Shown in pieces: positions 33,791-42,004 of a DNA stretch of 58,956 nt. The stretch's first letter is position 1, and each line of letters starts with the position of its first letter. Under the pieces are notes generated by a model. The model was given only the letters and a program-made list of their open reading frames with translations. It was not told the DNA's origin and ran no database searches. Source of the DNA: JBHJGS01 sp050331575 (lineage in GTDB: Bacteria; Pseudomonadota; Alphaproteobacteria; Sphingomonadales; Rhodothalassiaceae); the NCBI GenBank assembly GCA_050331575.1, contig JBHJGS010000066.1:1-58956 (forward strand), read 5' to 3'. The position numbers and the translations under genes are program-made.

Positions 33791-36700
33791 TTAGAACTCA
33801 TAGCGGAAGCCGAACTGCACCTGATAGCGAGCGGAGATCCCGCCGGACGGAACGAATGCGTCCTGGAAGTCACCGGGCTCGAAGGCATATTGACCGGCAC
33901 TGTTGATCGACACGTCGAGCGTTTGGAAGGTGCTACCGAAGCTGCTGCGGGTATTGGCGGTGCCGGAGATCAGGTTGGGCAGATTTTCGATATCGACGAA
34001 AAAGATCGCCCGGTGACCCTGCAGAATTCCCGGCAGCTCCTGCTGGAAGCTCAGATCCAGATCGGTGAAGAAGCGGTTGCGGAAGGCATTCCGTGGCACC
34101 GCGCCGCCGGCGAATTCATCCAGACCGAACTCGTCGATCAGAGCAAAGAATGCATCGATCTCGTCTTGGGTCAGCCCGCTGAAATCGGCATTGGGATCAT
34201 CGATGCCGGTGGGAACGTACAACAAGATATTGTCGGTTCCGGAGCTGGGATCCGCGAACACCCCGCCACCATCGAAGACAAAGCTGAACGGGCTGCCTGA
34301 CCGCGCCAGGAAGACAAAGGACAGGCGGCTTTCCAGATCTTCGAAGAATTCCTGCGCAAAGGTAGCCCGCACTGACAGATTATGCCGCACCTCGAAATTG
34401 GCGGTCGATGCCACCAGCGAGTTCCGGTTGATCGCCGGGGTGCCGTCGAAGTTGGAGGTCGACTGCGAGCTGGTCAGGTTGGCGCGGTTTTCTGAATCGC
34501 TGAACGTGTAGCCCAGGGTGAAGTCGAACGAGCCCGGGCGGTTGATCAGAGGTGTCTGATAATTGAAGGTTTTGCCGCTCAAGAACGAGAAATTCAGGAT
34601 CCGGGTGCTCTCCGTGGCATTCGTCAGGATGATTTCGTCATCCCGGATGGTGTCGAAGCAGTCCGGTGTGACATTGGAGAAGCCTTCGCGAATGCCCTCG
34701 AAGACGGCATTACAGCCTTCCACAGTCGGATCGATCGGATCCAGGATCGGCCGGCCATCGATGGTGAAACCGTCCAGGCCCGCGGACGGATTGATGACCT
34801 GGGAGATGTCAACGAACTCCGCGGTGTTGCGAAGGATGGAGTAGATGAAGCCTAGTTCGACGTTCCAGTCGTCAAAGAAGCCGCCGGCCGCGCCATCAAA
34901 GTCGGTGAAGTGAGAGACGCCCAGGTTGAAGCGAACCACGCTGGGCAGTTCGAAATCCGGGTCGGTCGCCTGCGTGTCGAACAGATTGGCCGTCGCAATG
35001 TCTTGGGCCTGCGTAACGATACACTGCGGCACACCGGTGAAATTACCGGCGCCGTCCAGCACCTGCAGGTCCGCCGCCGTACAGGGCGGCTGGAAGAACA
35101 CCTCCTGATTCGGCGGGCTACCGGTTGCCTCCTGCAAAATGCCTTGCGCCGAGGCACCGCCGAAATTGGAGAAGGCGTTGGAGAACCACACCGTCGGGTC
35201 GCCCCCGGCGAAGATGCCGGCGCCGCCTTGGATCGTGGTGGTGCCGAAGAACTCATACGGGCTGCGGTAGGTGAAGCCGAACCGCGGCAGCAGAATGTCC
35301 AGGCCGTCGAAGCCTTGCGTATTTTCAAAACCATAGCGCTCGACGAAGGTCGGGTTCAGCATCGGATTATCGCCGGAGGTATAGAAATTATAGCGTAAGC
35401 CGAGCAGAACCGTCAGTTCCGGCGTTGCCTGCAGTTCATCCTGCAAATAGACCGAATGGATCGAGCGAGTGAATTGTGCCGCAGCGTCTGAGGGATCCCC
35501 GGAGAACGAGAAGGTGCCCAAGGCGCCCGGAAGCTCGCCGATATCGCTCACTTCCGGCGAGGAATCGTCATCCACCGAGCCTGGATCGTCGGGGTCCGGT
35601 GTCGCCAGGGTGCCGTTGATCAAATCGTCGACCGACTCGAAGATCAAGGTCCCGGTGGCGTTGACCAGGAATAGGTTGAACACGTCCAGCCGGTTCAGAT
35701 CATAGCCCCCGGTCAGCGTGTGAAAGCCGAAGCCGCTGTCGAAGCTGTAGTCGGCCTTGAAGCGGACCTGGTCGGTCACGGTGTTCAAGGCATTGGCGCT
35801 GCGGAAGATGCCCGGGCCGGACACGGCGAAGCCTGGTTCGCCATCATTTTCCACCTGCACGGCAATCCGCGGGATCGGATTGGCGCTTTGGGCTTCACCG
35901 CCGCCCACGGGGTTCTGAATATTATCGAAGTCAGCGCGGGACAAGCGCAATTCTGTGGAGAAATTGTCGGTCCAGCGGGAGAAGAGGCGGAAAGACCAGA
36001 AGTCGTTCTCCACCCCGGCATCTTCAAAGCCGTCTTCGAACCGGAAGCGGTTCTGGAGCGACTGGCCGTCCGGCTGAATCTCATTCTCGCGTTGGCGCAG
36101 ATAGGTGAAAGCGGCTTGGTGATCGTCGTTGATGTTCCAGTCGATGCGCGCCAGAATCCGGCGCTCGTCCTGGGGCAGGATGGAGACGATCCCACCGGGA
36201 TCCCGACCATATACAGTCTGCAGGATTGACGCGATCTCGCCGACCTGCTCCACCGTGATGAAGTCTTGGGTATCGGCGAATCCGCCGCCGACCGGACCGA
36301 CGGTGTTGATCTCGTTGGTTCGGGATTCTTCATAGGCCACGAAGAAGAACAGTTTGTCCTTGATGATCGGCCCGCCGATCGTGGCACCCCAGTTGAAGTC
36401 ATTGAAATCCGCGTCGGCCCCGAATGGCACGGTGCCGTCGCCGTCGGCTGCGGGGATGCGGTCGGCGGTCAGCGTATCATTGGTGTAGCGCAGGAAAACG
36501 TCGCCGTGGAACTCGTTAGAGCCTTGTTTGGTCACCGCGTTGATCGCGCAGCCGATGAAGCCGTCATATTCCACGTCGAACGGCGCGAATTCGACGGCAA
36601 ATTCCTGGATCGCGCGGTTCGGCAGCGGTTGCTCAACCTGGCTGGGGAAACCAGAGGCGTTCAGGCCGAAGGGGTCGTTCACGCCCACGCCATCGATGGT

Positions 36701-37267
36701 GAAGTTATTGAAGCGATTGTTGACGCCCAAACAAGAAATGCTGTCGGCATCGTCTTCGTCGACGATCACGCGCGGGTCCAGACGCAGCACGTCGCGCAGG
36801 TCATTGTCGATCGAGGGCAGGGCGTTGATGTCTTGCGCGGTAAAGGTCTGGCTGGGGCCGATCGCCAATTGGGTGGCAACCTGGCGCGGCGCGACGACGA
36901 TCAATTCCTCGATGCGCTGACCGCGGTCTTCCAACTCAAAGCGCAGCGAGGTGGTCTCGGACAGATTAATGTTCAGCCCCTCGACCCGCTTGGAAACGAA
37001 GCCAGGCGCCGTCACTTCGACCGTGTAGGGGCCGCCGGTGGCCAGGTTCACGAAGCGGAACTGGCCGTTGCTGCCGGTCTGCCCGGTAATTCGCCGATCG
37101 GTTCGGCTGTCCACAACGGTGACACTGGCGCCGACGATCGGCTCGCCGGTTTCGCTGCGCACCGAGCCTTGCATGCCGGTGGTAATCTGCTGCGCCAGGA
37201 CTGGTGTCGCCCAAGCGGACATCAGGGCGAGTGCCGCAGCACTGCCCGCAAAACGATTTCTGAACAT
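33791..37267 (-). CDS. Large Oar-like TonB-dependent receptor
   Basis: A 1158-residue outer-membrane receptor. After a signal peptide (to about residue 25, ATPVLAQ) comes a carboxypeptidase-regulatory-like domain at about 30-110 (GSVRSETGEPIVGASVTVVDS), then a TonB-box-like EELIVVAPR near 120 and a plug domain with two cysteines (SISCLGVNN, FIGCAINAV). The rest is a large beta-barrel ending in VQFGFRYEF. This architecture matches Oar/SusC-like receptors, which import large or polymeric substrates; the substrate here is unknown. GGGGG six bases before the ATG is the likely ribosome site. The AraC gene lies upstream on the same strand, and a TonB2-type operon is encoded at 52.6-57.2 kb. Confidence 0.93.
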   Translation of the reverse strand: MFRNRFAGSAAALALMSAWATPVLAQQITTGMQGSVRSETGEPIVGASVTVVDSRTDRRITGQTGSNGQFRFVNLATGGPYTVEVTAPGFVSKRVEGLNINLSETTSLRFELEDRGQRIEELIVVAPRQVATQLAIGPSQTFTAQDINALPSIDNDLRDVLRLDPRVIVDEDDADSISCLGVNNRFNNFTIDGVGVNDPFGLNASGFPSQVEQPLPNRAIQEFAVEFAPFDVEYDGFIGCAINAVTKQGSNEFHGDVFLRYTNDTLTADRIPAADGDGTVPFGADADFNDFNWGATIGGPIIKDKLFFFVAYEESRTNEINTVGPVGGGFADTQDFITVEQVGEIASILQTVYGRDPGGIVSILPQDERRILARIDWNINDDHQAAFTYLRQRENEIQPDGQSLQNRFRFEDGFEDAGVENDFWSFRLFSRWTDNFSTELRLSRADFDNIQNPVGGGEAQSANPIPRIAVQVENDGEPGFAVSGPGIFRSANALNTVTDQVRFKADYSFDSGFGFHTLTGGYDLNRLDVFNLFLVNATGTLIFESVDDLINGTLATPDPDDPGSVDDDSSPEVSDIGELPGALGTFSFSGDPSDAAAQFTRSIHSVYLQDELQATPELTVLLGLRYNFYTSGDNPMLNPTFVERYGFENTQGFDGLDILLPRFGFTYRSPYEFFGTTTIQGGAGIFAGGDPTVWFSNAFSNFGGASAQGILQEATGSPPNQEVFFQPPCTAADLQVLDGAGNFTGVPQCIVTQAQDIATANLFDTQATDPDFELPSVVRFNLGVSHFTDFDGAAGGFFDDWNVELGFIYSILRNTAEFVDISQVINPSAGLDGFTIDGRPILDPIDPTVEGCNAVFEGIREGFSNVTPDCFDTIRDDEIILTNATESTRILNFSFLSGKTFNYQTPLINRPGSFDFTLGYTFSDSENRANLTSSQSTSNFDGTPAINRNSLVASTANFEVRHNLSVRATFAQEFFEDLESRLSFVFLARSGSPFSFVFDGGGVFADPSSGTDNILLYVPTGIDDPNADFSGLTQDEIDAFFALIDEFGLDEFAGGAVPRNAFRNRFFTDLDLSFQQELPGILQGHRAIFFVDIENLPNLISGTANTRSSFGSTFQTLDVSINSAGQYAFEPGDFQDAFVPSGGISARYQVQFGFRYEF

Positions 37268-37485
37268 GGTTTTACCCCCGCGGCGGCGCCGCCCTGAATG
37301 TGATCAAAGTGCAACGGTTGATCTCACCTGACGGTGAAGTCGCGGGGCTTTTAGAACTGCTCTGAGACACTTCTGTGTGAGTTTTATGAACAAATTATTG
37401 CAAAAAGCGCAACCCAGAGACAAAAATGCCACGAATAAAAAACAATTGTCTTGTACTTTTTGTGCCGCCTATTCTGGGCTTGGGT

Positions 37486-37501
37486 GTTGCGATCTCGCAA
37501 C
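37486..37501. promoter_or_regulatory. Inverted repeat between AraC gene and Oar-like receptor gene
   Basis: GTTGCG-ATCT-CGCAAC is a perfect 6-bp-arm dyad, 219 bases upstream of the receptor start and 37 bases after the AraC stop. No T-run follows on either strand, so an operator is more likely than a terminator. Confidence 0.35.
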
Positions 37502-37537
37502 TAAAATCGATCACAGCGCCGGGCGGTTGCGGAAATT

Positions 37538-38440
37538 CTAGAATTGGTGGGCCAGTTGGCGGCGCTTGCGATACTGGCCTGGGGTCATCGCCATCTGCCG
37601 TTTGAACATGGTGGTGAAGTGCGACTGCGAACTAAAGCCGCAGGCCAGAGCGATCTGCGCCAGCGACAAGTGTCCGGCATCCAGCAAGGCACAGGCGCGT
37701 TCGACACGCTTGCGCACCAGATAGGCGTGCGGCGGACAGCCTAATCGACTGGTGAACAGGCGTGACAGATGGAAGGGGCTGCAGCCGGCCGCCTCGGCCA
37801 GCGTCGCCAAGCTCAAGGCCTCTTCCAGTCGCTCATCGATCATCGCAAGCACCCGGCTCAATCGCCCGGCGTCCTGGCGTAAGCTCTCGCGGGCGGGGGC
37901 AGCCTGGCAGGACAGGTCATGCAGACGGGCCACCAAAATGGCCGCCAGTCCGTCGAAATAGAGGGACCCGGGGCGGCGGCCGACGCGGCATTCGCGAACC
38001 AACTCCGAGACGATGCGCTCGACCGTGGGATCGGCTTGGCGTCGGCCTTGCAGGCGGCCGAAATCGCCGCAAAACAGCTGGGTGTCGGACGCCAACAGCG
38101 TGGCGACATCCGCGCGCCGTATTAGAACGGCGACCGCCTCGGCCGGATCATGGCAGTGATACTGCATGGCCGTATCGGGCGGCTGCAGGGCAAAGCTGCC
38201 GCGATACCAGACCTCCGGTGCTTGTGCGGCCGCCGCTCCCAGGCCGATCGAAACCGGCCGTCCGTTGGTCATAACGAGTAAGAAGCGATCGTCGGTCGGA
38301 ATCGTATAGCCGCCGCGCAGGTCGCTCAAGGCCGCCACGGTCAGCGGCGTTCGCGCGCCAACCGTCCAAAGCCGGGTCAGTCGGCCGGTCCCCTCGCCTT
38401 GATGCACCAAGCGGCGGACCCTCATGGTGTCGTGCCGCAT
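37538..38440 (-). CDS. AraC family transcriptional regulator
   Basis: A 300-residue regulator from the ATG at 38440 (MRHDTMRVRRLVHQ); the open frame extends 33 codons upstream without family similarity. The N-terminal domain is cupin-like (TIPTDDRFLLVMTNGRPV; QPPDTAMQYHCHDP). The C-terminal AraC DNA-binding domain is complete: LATLAEAAGCSPFHLSRLFTSRLG and LAQIALACGFSSQSHFTTMFKRQMAMTPGQYRK. It is immediately upstream of the Oar-like receptor, in the same direction, and is a candidate regulator of it. A CTGCA-AAAAA-TGCAG dyad lies at 38512-38526. Confidence 0.93.
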   Translation of the reverse strand: MRHDTMRVRRLVHQGEGTGRLTRLWTVGARTPLTVAALSDLRGGYTIPTDDRFLLVMTNGRPVSIGLGAAAAQAPEVWYRGSFALQPPDTAMQYHCHDPAEAVAVLIRRADVATLLASDTQLFCGDFGRLQGRRQADPTVERIVSELVRECRVGRRPGSLYFDGLAAILVARLHDLSCQAAPARESLRQDAGRLSRVLAMIDERLEEALSLATLAEAAGCSPFHLSRLFTSRLGCPPHAYLVRKRVERACALLDAGHLSLAQIALACGFSSQSHFTTMFKRQMAMTPGQYRKRRQLAHQF

Positions 38441-38825
38441 ACTCTTGCGTCCCCAAAATGAACAATCTTTGCAAATTATTTCAGATTCTTGATATAGGGG
38501 CAACAAATCACCTGCAAAAAATGCAGAATGAGACAGCATGTCGCAGTTGTCAGAAAGTTCAAAATTGCCTGGCGCAAGATCCAGCCCGGCTTGTGCTTAT
38601 TATTTCCTAAGCTTTGGCCGAAGATTTTAACAAGGTTTTCAGTAAACTAATTATTAACGCCGTGCCATCCCGCTTTTGCGGTCTTGGTAGGATCGCCAGG
38701 AGCTGCGGAAAAATCTGTTCCGTGCGCTTGCGCGTCTTGCGCAGCTCGCCTGTCTTCTCCCGGGCCAACCCTTCTGTCCGGCCGTTTGGTAGCCGCATCG
38801 CGCGTTCATCCGGTCGGATTGGGGT
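38441..38825. other. Intergenic stretch with AT-rich upstream region of the AraC gene
   Basis: No convincing gene. The part nearest the AraC start is AT-rich, with TTTGCAAATTATTTCAG at 38468-38483 and the dyad CTGCAAAAAATGCAG at 38512-38526. A 63-codon minus-strand frame at 38607-38798 has no family similarity or ribosome site, and I do not call it. Confidence 0.6.
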
Positions 38826-41129
38826 CTAATCCTCGGGTGCTGGCGGCAGCAGGATGGTCACGCGGGTGCCGTCTGACGCGGCGCTGCGCAAGCGGACATC
38901 GCCACCGGATTGTTTGGCAAAGCTTTCGACCATGCTGAGGCCCAAGCCCGTCCCGGCGCCGGAGCCCTTCGTGGTGAAATAGGGGTCGAACACCAGATCC
39001 TGGATCTCGGCGGGAATGCCCATGCCGGTATCGCGCACCTGCACGGCGACCCGGGTCTCGGTCCCGGTCTCAGGCGGGATCAGAAAGCTGCGGATCGTCA
39101 GGTCGCCACCGTCGGGCATGGCATCGCGGGCATTCAGGGCCAGATTCAGCAGCGCGCTTTGCAGTTGCACCCGGTCCACGCGCACCCGGGGCAGATCCGG
39201 CGCCAAGTCGGTGCTCAAGCGGATCGACTCCGGCAGGGTGGGTTCCAGCAGCCCGGCAGCATCGCGGATCGCCGCATTCACCGACAATGTCTCCGGCGCC
39301 AAGCTTTGATTGCGCCCCAGCGCGCGCAGACGGGCGACCAGATCGCCGGCCAGACCGGCGGCGTCCAACGCATCGTCCAGCCGGGATCTGGCGCGCTCGT
39401 CCAGATCCGGGCGCCGCGCCAACATCTCCAGATTGCCCTGAATGATCGCCAGCAAATTATTGAAGTCATGGGCGATCCCGCTGGTCAGCCGACCGATCGC
39501 CTGCATCTTTTGCGCCTGTTGCAACATGTCGCGCTCAGCGACCCGTTCAACCACCAGGGCGGACAACCGGCTCTGTTCCGCCAGAAACTCTCGTTCCATT
39601 GGCAAGGGCGCGCGCGCCTGCTCCAGGAACAATACCATCACGCCTAAGACAATGCTGCCAGGAGCGGCCACCGGTTCCGCCCAGACCGCCTGGACATGGG
39701 CCGGCTCCAGCAGCGTGGCCAAATAGCCAAAGCGCGCGGACCGGTCCAACTGCTCCACCACCACACCCTCGCCGGTCCGGCGCACAAAAGAACATAATGT
39801 GTCGGGTCGGGCACTGCGCGCCACCAAGGCTTCAATCGCGGCGGCCGCAAGCGACGGGGCGGCCGCACAGCGCAGTTGATCGCTTAACGGGTCGATCAGA
39901 AAGATGGCGCACCGGCCGCCGGGCACAACGCTGTCGATCGCCCGTGCCTGCGCCTGTAACAGATCTTCCAGCGATTCTGACCCGGCCAGCTTTTCCAGTA
40001 TCTCACCGCGCGCCCGTTGCATCGCATCCAGTCGCTGCGTCTCGGTCAGATCCTGCAAGACGCCGGTGAAGAGCCGGGTGCGGCCGAGTGCGATCTCGTC
40101 GACCATCAAGAAGATCGGCACGGTGCGGCCCTGTTTGTGCCGAAGGCTGAGGGCCTGGCCGCGACCGATGATGCGGCGCTCGCCGGTGCGCAGATAGCGC
40201 GCGATGTGGCCGTCATGTCCGGCTGCATCGGCGGCATGCATCAACATGGAAACGTTTTGGCCGATCACCTCTTCGACGCCATAGCCGATCATTTTCGCCG
40301 CGGCCTGATTGACCGATTGGACGATGCCGTTTTGATCGATGGTGATGATGGCGTTGGGCACCGTTTCCACCACCGAGCGCAGGCGGCGCTCGGTATGCCG
40401 CAGATCGGCTTCGGCGAGCTTTTGCGCCGTCACGTCATAGAGCAAGGCCAGCGTGCCGGTCGCCATGGGATAGCAAGCCAATTCCACCCAACGCGGCGGA
40501 TCGGCCTGGTGGTTCAAACAGGCCAGACGGCGACCGGGCACCCGTTCCGCAGCAGATGCGCGCAACAGGGTCTGAATTTCGCGGCGATAGTCCGCGGTGT
40601 CCTCGTCACCCTCGTTGATCAGGGTGAGCGCTGCGGCATTCAATTCCGGCTCGCCATGGGCGATGAAGGCCGCCGGCGCTGGAAAATCCGCCACAAACTG
40701 CCGCAACTGCGCGGTTTCCGCGGCGCCATCTTGCGGCGCTGTCAGGCCCAGCGCTTCATGCAGGCTCATATAGTGGGTGATATGCCCGTCAGTGCCGGTG
40801 ATCGGTGCCAGCCGCACTTGGTCGACGAACCCGCCACCGTCCTTGCGCTGCGCGGGCAGGCTGGCGCGGACGCACAAACCCTGCTTGAAGGCCTCGTTCA
40901 AGCGACCCAGTTCAGCCCAGCCCGCATCGCTGCCGCGCAGCCAGCAGATTTGCTTGCCGATCAGCTCGGCTGCCCGGTAGCCGGTCATGTCCTCCAGCGC
41001 CTTGTTGACATAGACCAGCGGCTGATCGGAGCGCTGCGCGTCGGTGAACGCAACGCCGACGGGCATGCTATCCAAGGCCCGCGACGCCAAGCCGGCTTGC
41101 TGGTCTGCAAGCACTTCCCAATCGGTCAT
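38826..41129 (-). CDS. Multi-PAS/GAF sensor histidine kinase
   Basis: A 767-residue soluble kinase with no membrane segments. PAS1 (about 15-130) is LOV-like: FTDAQRSDQPLVYVNKALED, GYRAAELIGKQICWLRG, then RKDGGGFVDQVRLAPI, but the position of the photo-reactive cysteine of GRNCRFLQG holds Ile61, with Cys62 one residue later. A degenerate PAS lies at about 145-235. PAS3 (about 250-365) resembles FixL: HDGHIARYLRTGERRIIG places His305 and Arg311 where FixL has its haem ligand and nearby arginine; the later FixL arginine is Gln325. A GAF-like region (375-530) precedes HisKA with GIAHDFNN (phospho-acceptor His554) and HATPase with NARDAMPDGG, DTGMGI and GTGLGLSM. No response regulator is adjacent. 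Confidence 0.93.
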   Translation of the reverse strand: MTDWEVLADQQAGLASRALDSMPVGVAFTDAQRSDQPLVYVNKALEDMTGYRAAELIGKQICWLRGSDAGWAELGRLNEAFKQGLCVRASLPAQRKDGGGFVDQVRLAPITGTDGHITHYMSLHEALGLTAPQDGAAETAQLRQFVADFPAPAAFIAHGEPELNAAALTLINEGDEDTADYRREIQTLLRASAAERVPGRRLACLNHQADPPRWVELACYPMATGTLALLYDVTAQKLAEADLRHTERRLRSVVETVPNAIITIDQNGIVQSVNQAAAKMIGYGVEEVIGQNVSMLMHAADAAGHDGHIARYLRTGERRIIGRGQALSLRHKQGRTVPIFLMVDEIALGRTRLFTGVLQDLTETQRLDAMQRARGEILEKLAGSESLEDLLQAQARAIDSVVPGGRCAIFLIDPLSDQLRCAAAPSLAAAAIEALVARSARPDTLCSFVRRTGEGVVVEQLDRSARFGYLATLLEPAHVQAVWAEPVAAPGSIVLGVMVLFLEQARAPLPMEREFLAEQSRLSALVVERVAERDMLQQAQKMQAIGRLTSGIAHDFNNLLAIIQGNLEMLARRPDLDERARSRLDDALDAAGLAGDLVARLRALGRNQSLAPETLSVNAAIRDAAGLLEPTLPESIRLSTDLAPDLPRVRVDRVQLQSALLNLALNARDAMPDGGDLTIRSFLIPPETGTETRVAVQVRDTGMGIPAEIQDLVFDPYFTTKGSGAGTGLGLSMVESFAKQSGGDVRLRSAASDGTRVTILLPPAPED

Positions 41130-41184
41130 TGCCTTGTCCTTCCGACGCGCCGAGGGGCATCGGCTGCCCCGACCCTCGATGTTA

Positions 41185-41262
41185 GGGCATTATCCGATCA
41201 ATCGCGATCGCGATTGATCGGATGAAACGGCCCGCCGTCTGAAGGGGGCGAGCAACGCTGCT
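41185..41262. repeat. Dispersed palindromic element, copy 2
   Basis: Same order as the copy at 12816: GGGCATTAT, a perfect 28-bp palindrome at 41194-41221 (half CCGATCAATCGCGA), a spacer, and GGGGGCGAGCAACGCTGCTC. It occupies the 308-base gap between the divergent histidine-kinase and phasin genes; the rest of that gap shows no gene. Confidence 0.88.
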
Positions 41263-41437
41263 CTCGCGCAGAGCATGCCTCGAAGCCTTGACCGCGCGCT
41301 GCTCCATCGTCGCGGCGATCCGCACAAGGACTGATGCCGATCAATGTTCCGAGCGCGGAGTTGGGGCATCGAAGATGGGAATGACACGGCGTGAGCTGCG
41401 TCAGCGCTTTCATCCGGTAAGTTTTGAGGAGGGACCG

Positions 41438-41881
41438 GTGGCACATCCAAAAGGGCAGTCGGCCAATGCACGCCTGCTCGATCTCAGCACAAACAGCGAA
41501 TCTCTGATGGCCATGGGCTCGACCAGCCTGCGGGCTGTGAGCCATATGAATGATGCGATGCTGCGAAGCGTTTCTGCGATGCACGAGGAACTGAGCCGAT
41601 TCGTCAAGCATCGGCTGACGCGCGACATCGAGTTACAGCAAGACATCGCGGCCTGCGGATCGCCGGCGGATGCCTTCCAGCTCTACGCGCAATTCCTGCA
41701 AACCAGCATGAGTGACTATTGGCAGGAAATGACGCGGCTGGGCACCTTGTCGGCGGAAAATGGATTGAATGGCTTCGCGCGCCTCCAAGAGCAAGGCAGC
41801 CAGGTCGGCCGCGAGGCCGCGGCAACTGCCAAACCTGCTGAACGCCAGGCGGACAAGCAAAAAGACCACCGCGCCGCCTAA
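41438..41881 (+). CDS. Phasin-like protein
   Basis: A 147-residue protein from the GTG at 41438, supported by a strong GAGGAGGG at 41426-41433; the frame is open further upstream to ATGs at 41375 and 41381, which lack ribosome sites. The helical body has the phasin pattern: SLRAVSHMNDAMLRSVSAMHEELSRFV, then DIAACGSPADAFQLYAQFLQTSMSDYWQEMTRLGTL. Phasins coat polyhydroxyalkanoate granules; a related role as a small stress-linked helical protein is possible since no PHA genes are in the window. A textbook terminator follows. Confidence 0.82.
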   Translation: MAHPKGQSANARLLDLSTNSESLMAMGSTSLRAVSHMNDAMLRSVSAMHEELSRFVKHRLTRDIELQQDIAACGSPADAFQLYAQFLQTSMSDYWQEMTRLGTLSAENGLNGFARLQEQGSQVGREAAATAKPAERQADKQKDHRAA

Positions 41882-41946
41882 CCGGATCTGGCCTGGCGGC
41901 GGCCAAACGCCGTGCCGACCGCTTGGGCCGCCCTGTTAACTCCCAA

Positions 41947-42001
41947 GCAGGGCAAGAGGAGAAGTCCCCACCCCCCGCGCCTCTTGCCCTGCCTTTTTTT
42001 T
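41947..42001 (+). terminator. Rho-independent terminator of the phasin gene
   Basis: GCAGGGCAAGAGG at 41947-41959 pairs perfectly with CCTCTTGCCCTGC at 41980-41992, with a 20-base loop, followed by C and eight T at 41994-42001. It lies 66 bases after the phasin stop. Confidence 0.95.
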
Positions 42002-42004
42002 GCC

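Noticed and set aside
36266..37297. A 343-codon plus-strand frame opposite the Oar-like receptor
   Set aside because: Antisense shadow without ribosome site or recognisable domains.
37486..37501. Terminator of the AraC gene at the GTTGCG dyad
   Set aside because: No T-run on the minus strand after the hairpin and a stem of only six pairs.
38607..38798. Possible 63-residue minus-strand protein between the kinase and AraC genes
   Set aside because: No ribosome site, no signal or domain, and composition like random frame.
40777..41129. Genuine photoactive LOV domain in the kinase
   Set aside because: The canonical photoadduct cysteine is replaced by Ile; I keep only the weaker claim of a LOV-like PAS.
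41194..41221. parS-like site or replication-origin box in the 28-bp palindrome
   Set aside because: It does not match the conserved ParB site (GTTTCAC/GTGAAAC halves) or DnaA boxes.
41288..41437. Longer N-terminus for the phasin-like protein
   Set aside because: The upstream ATGs lack ribosome sites, whereas GAGGAGGG stands just before the GTG at 41438.
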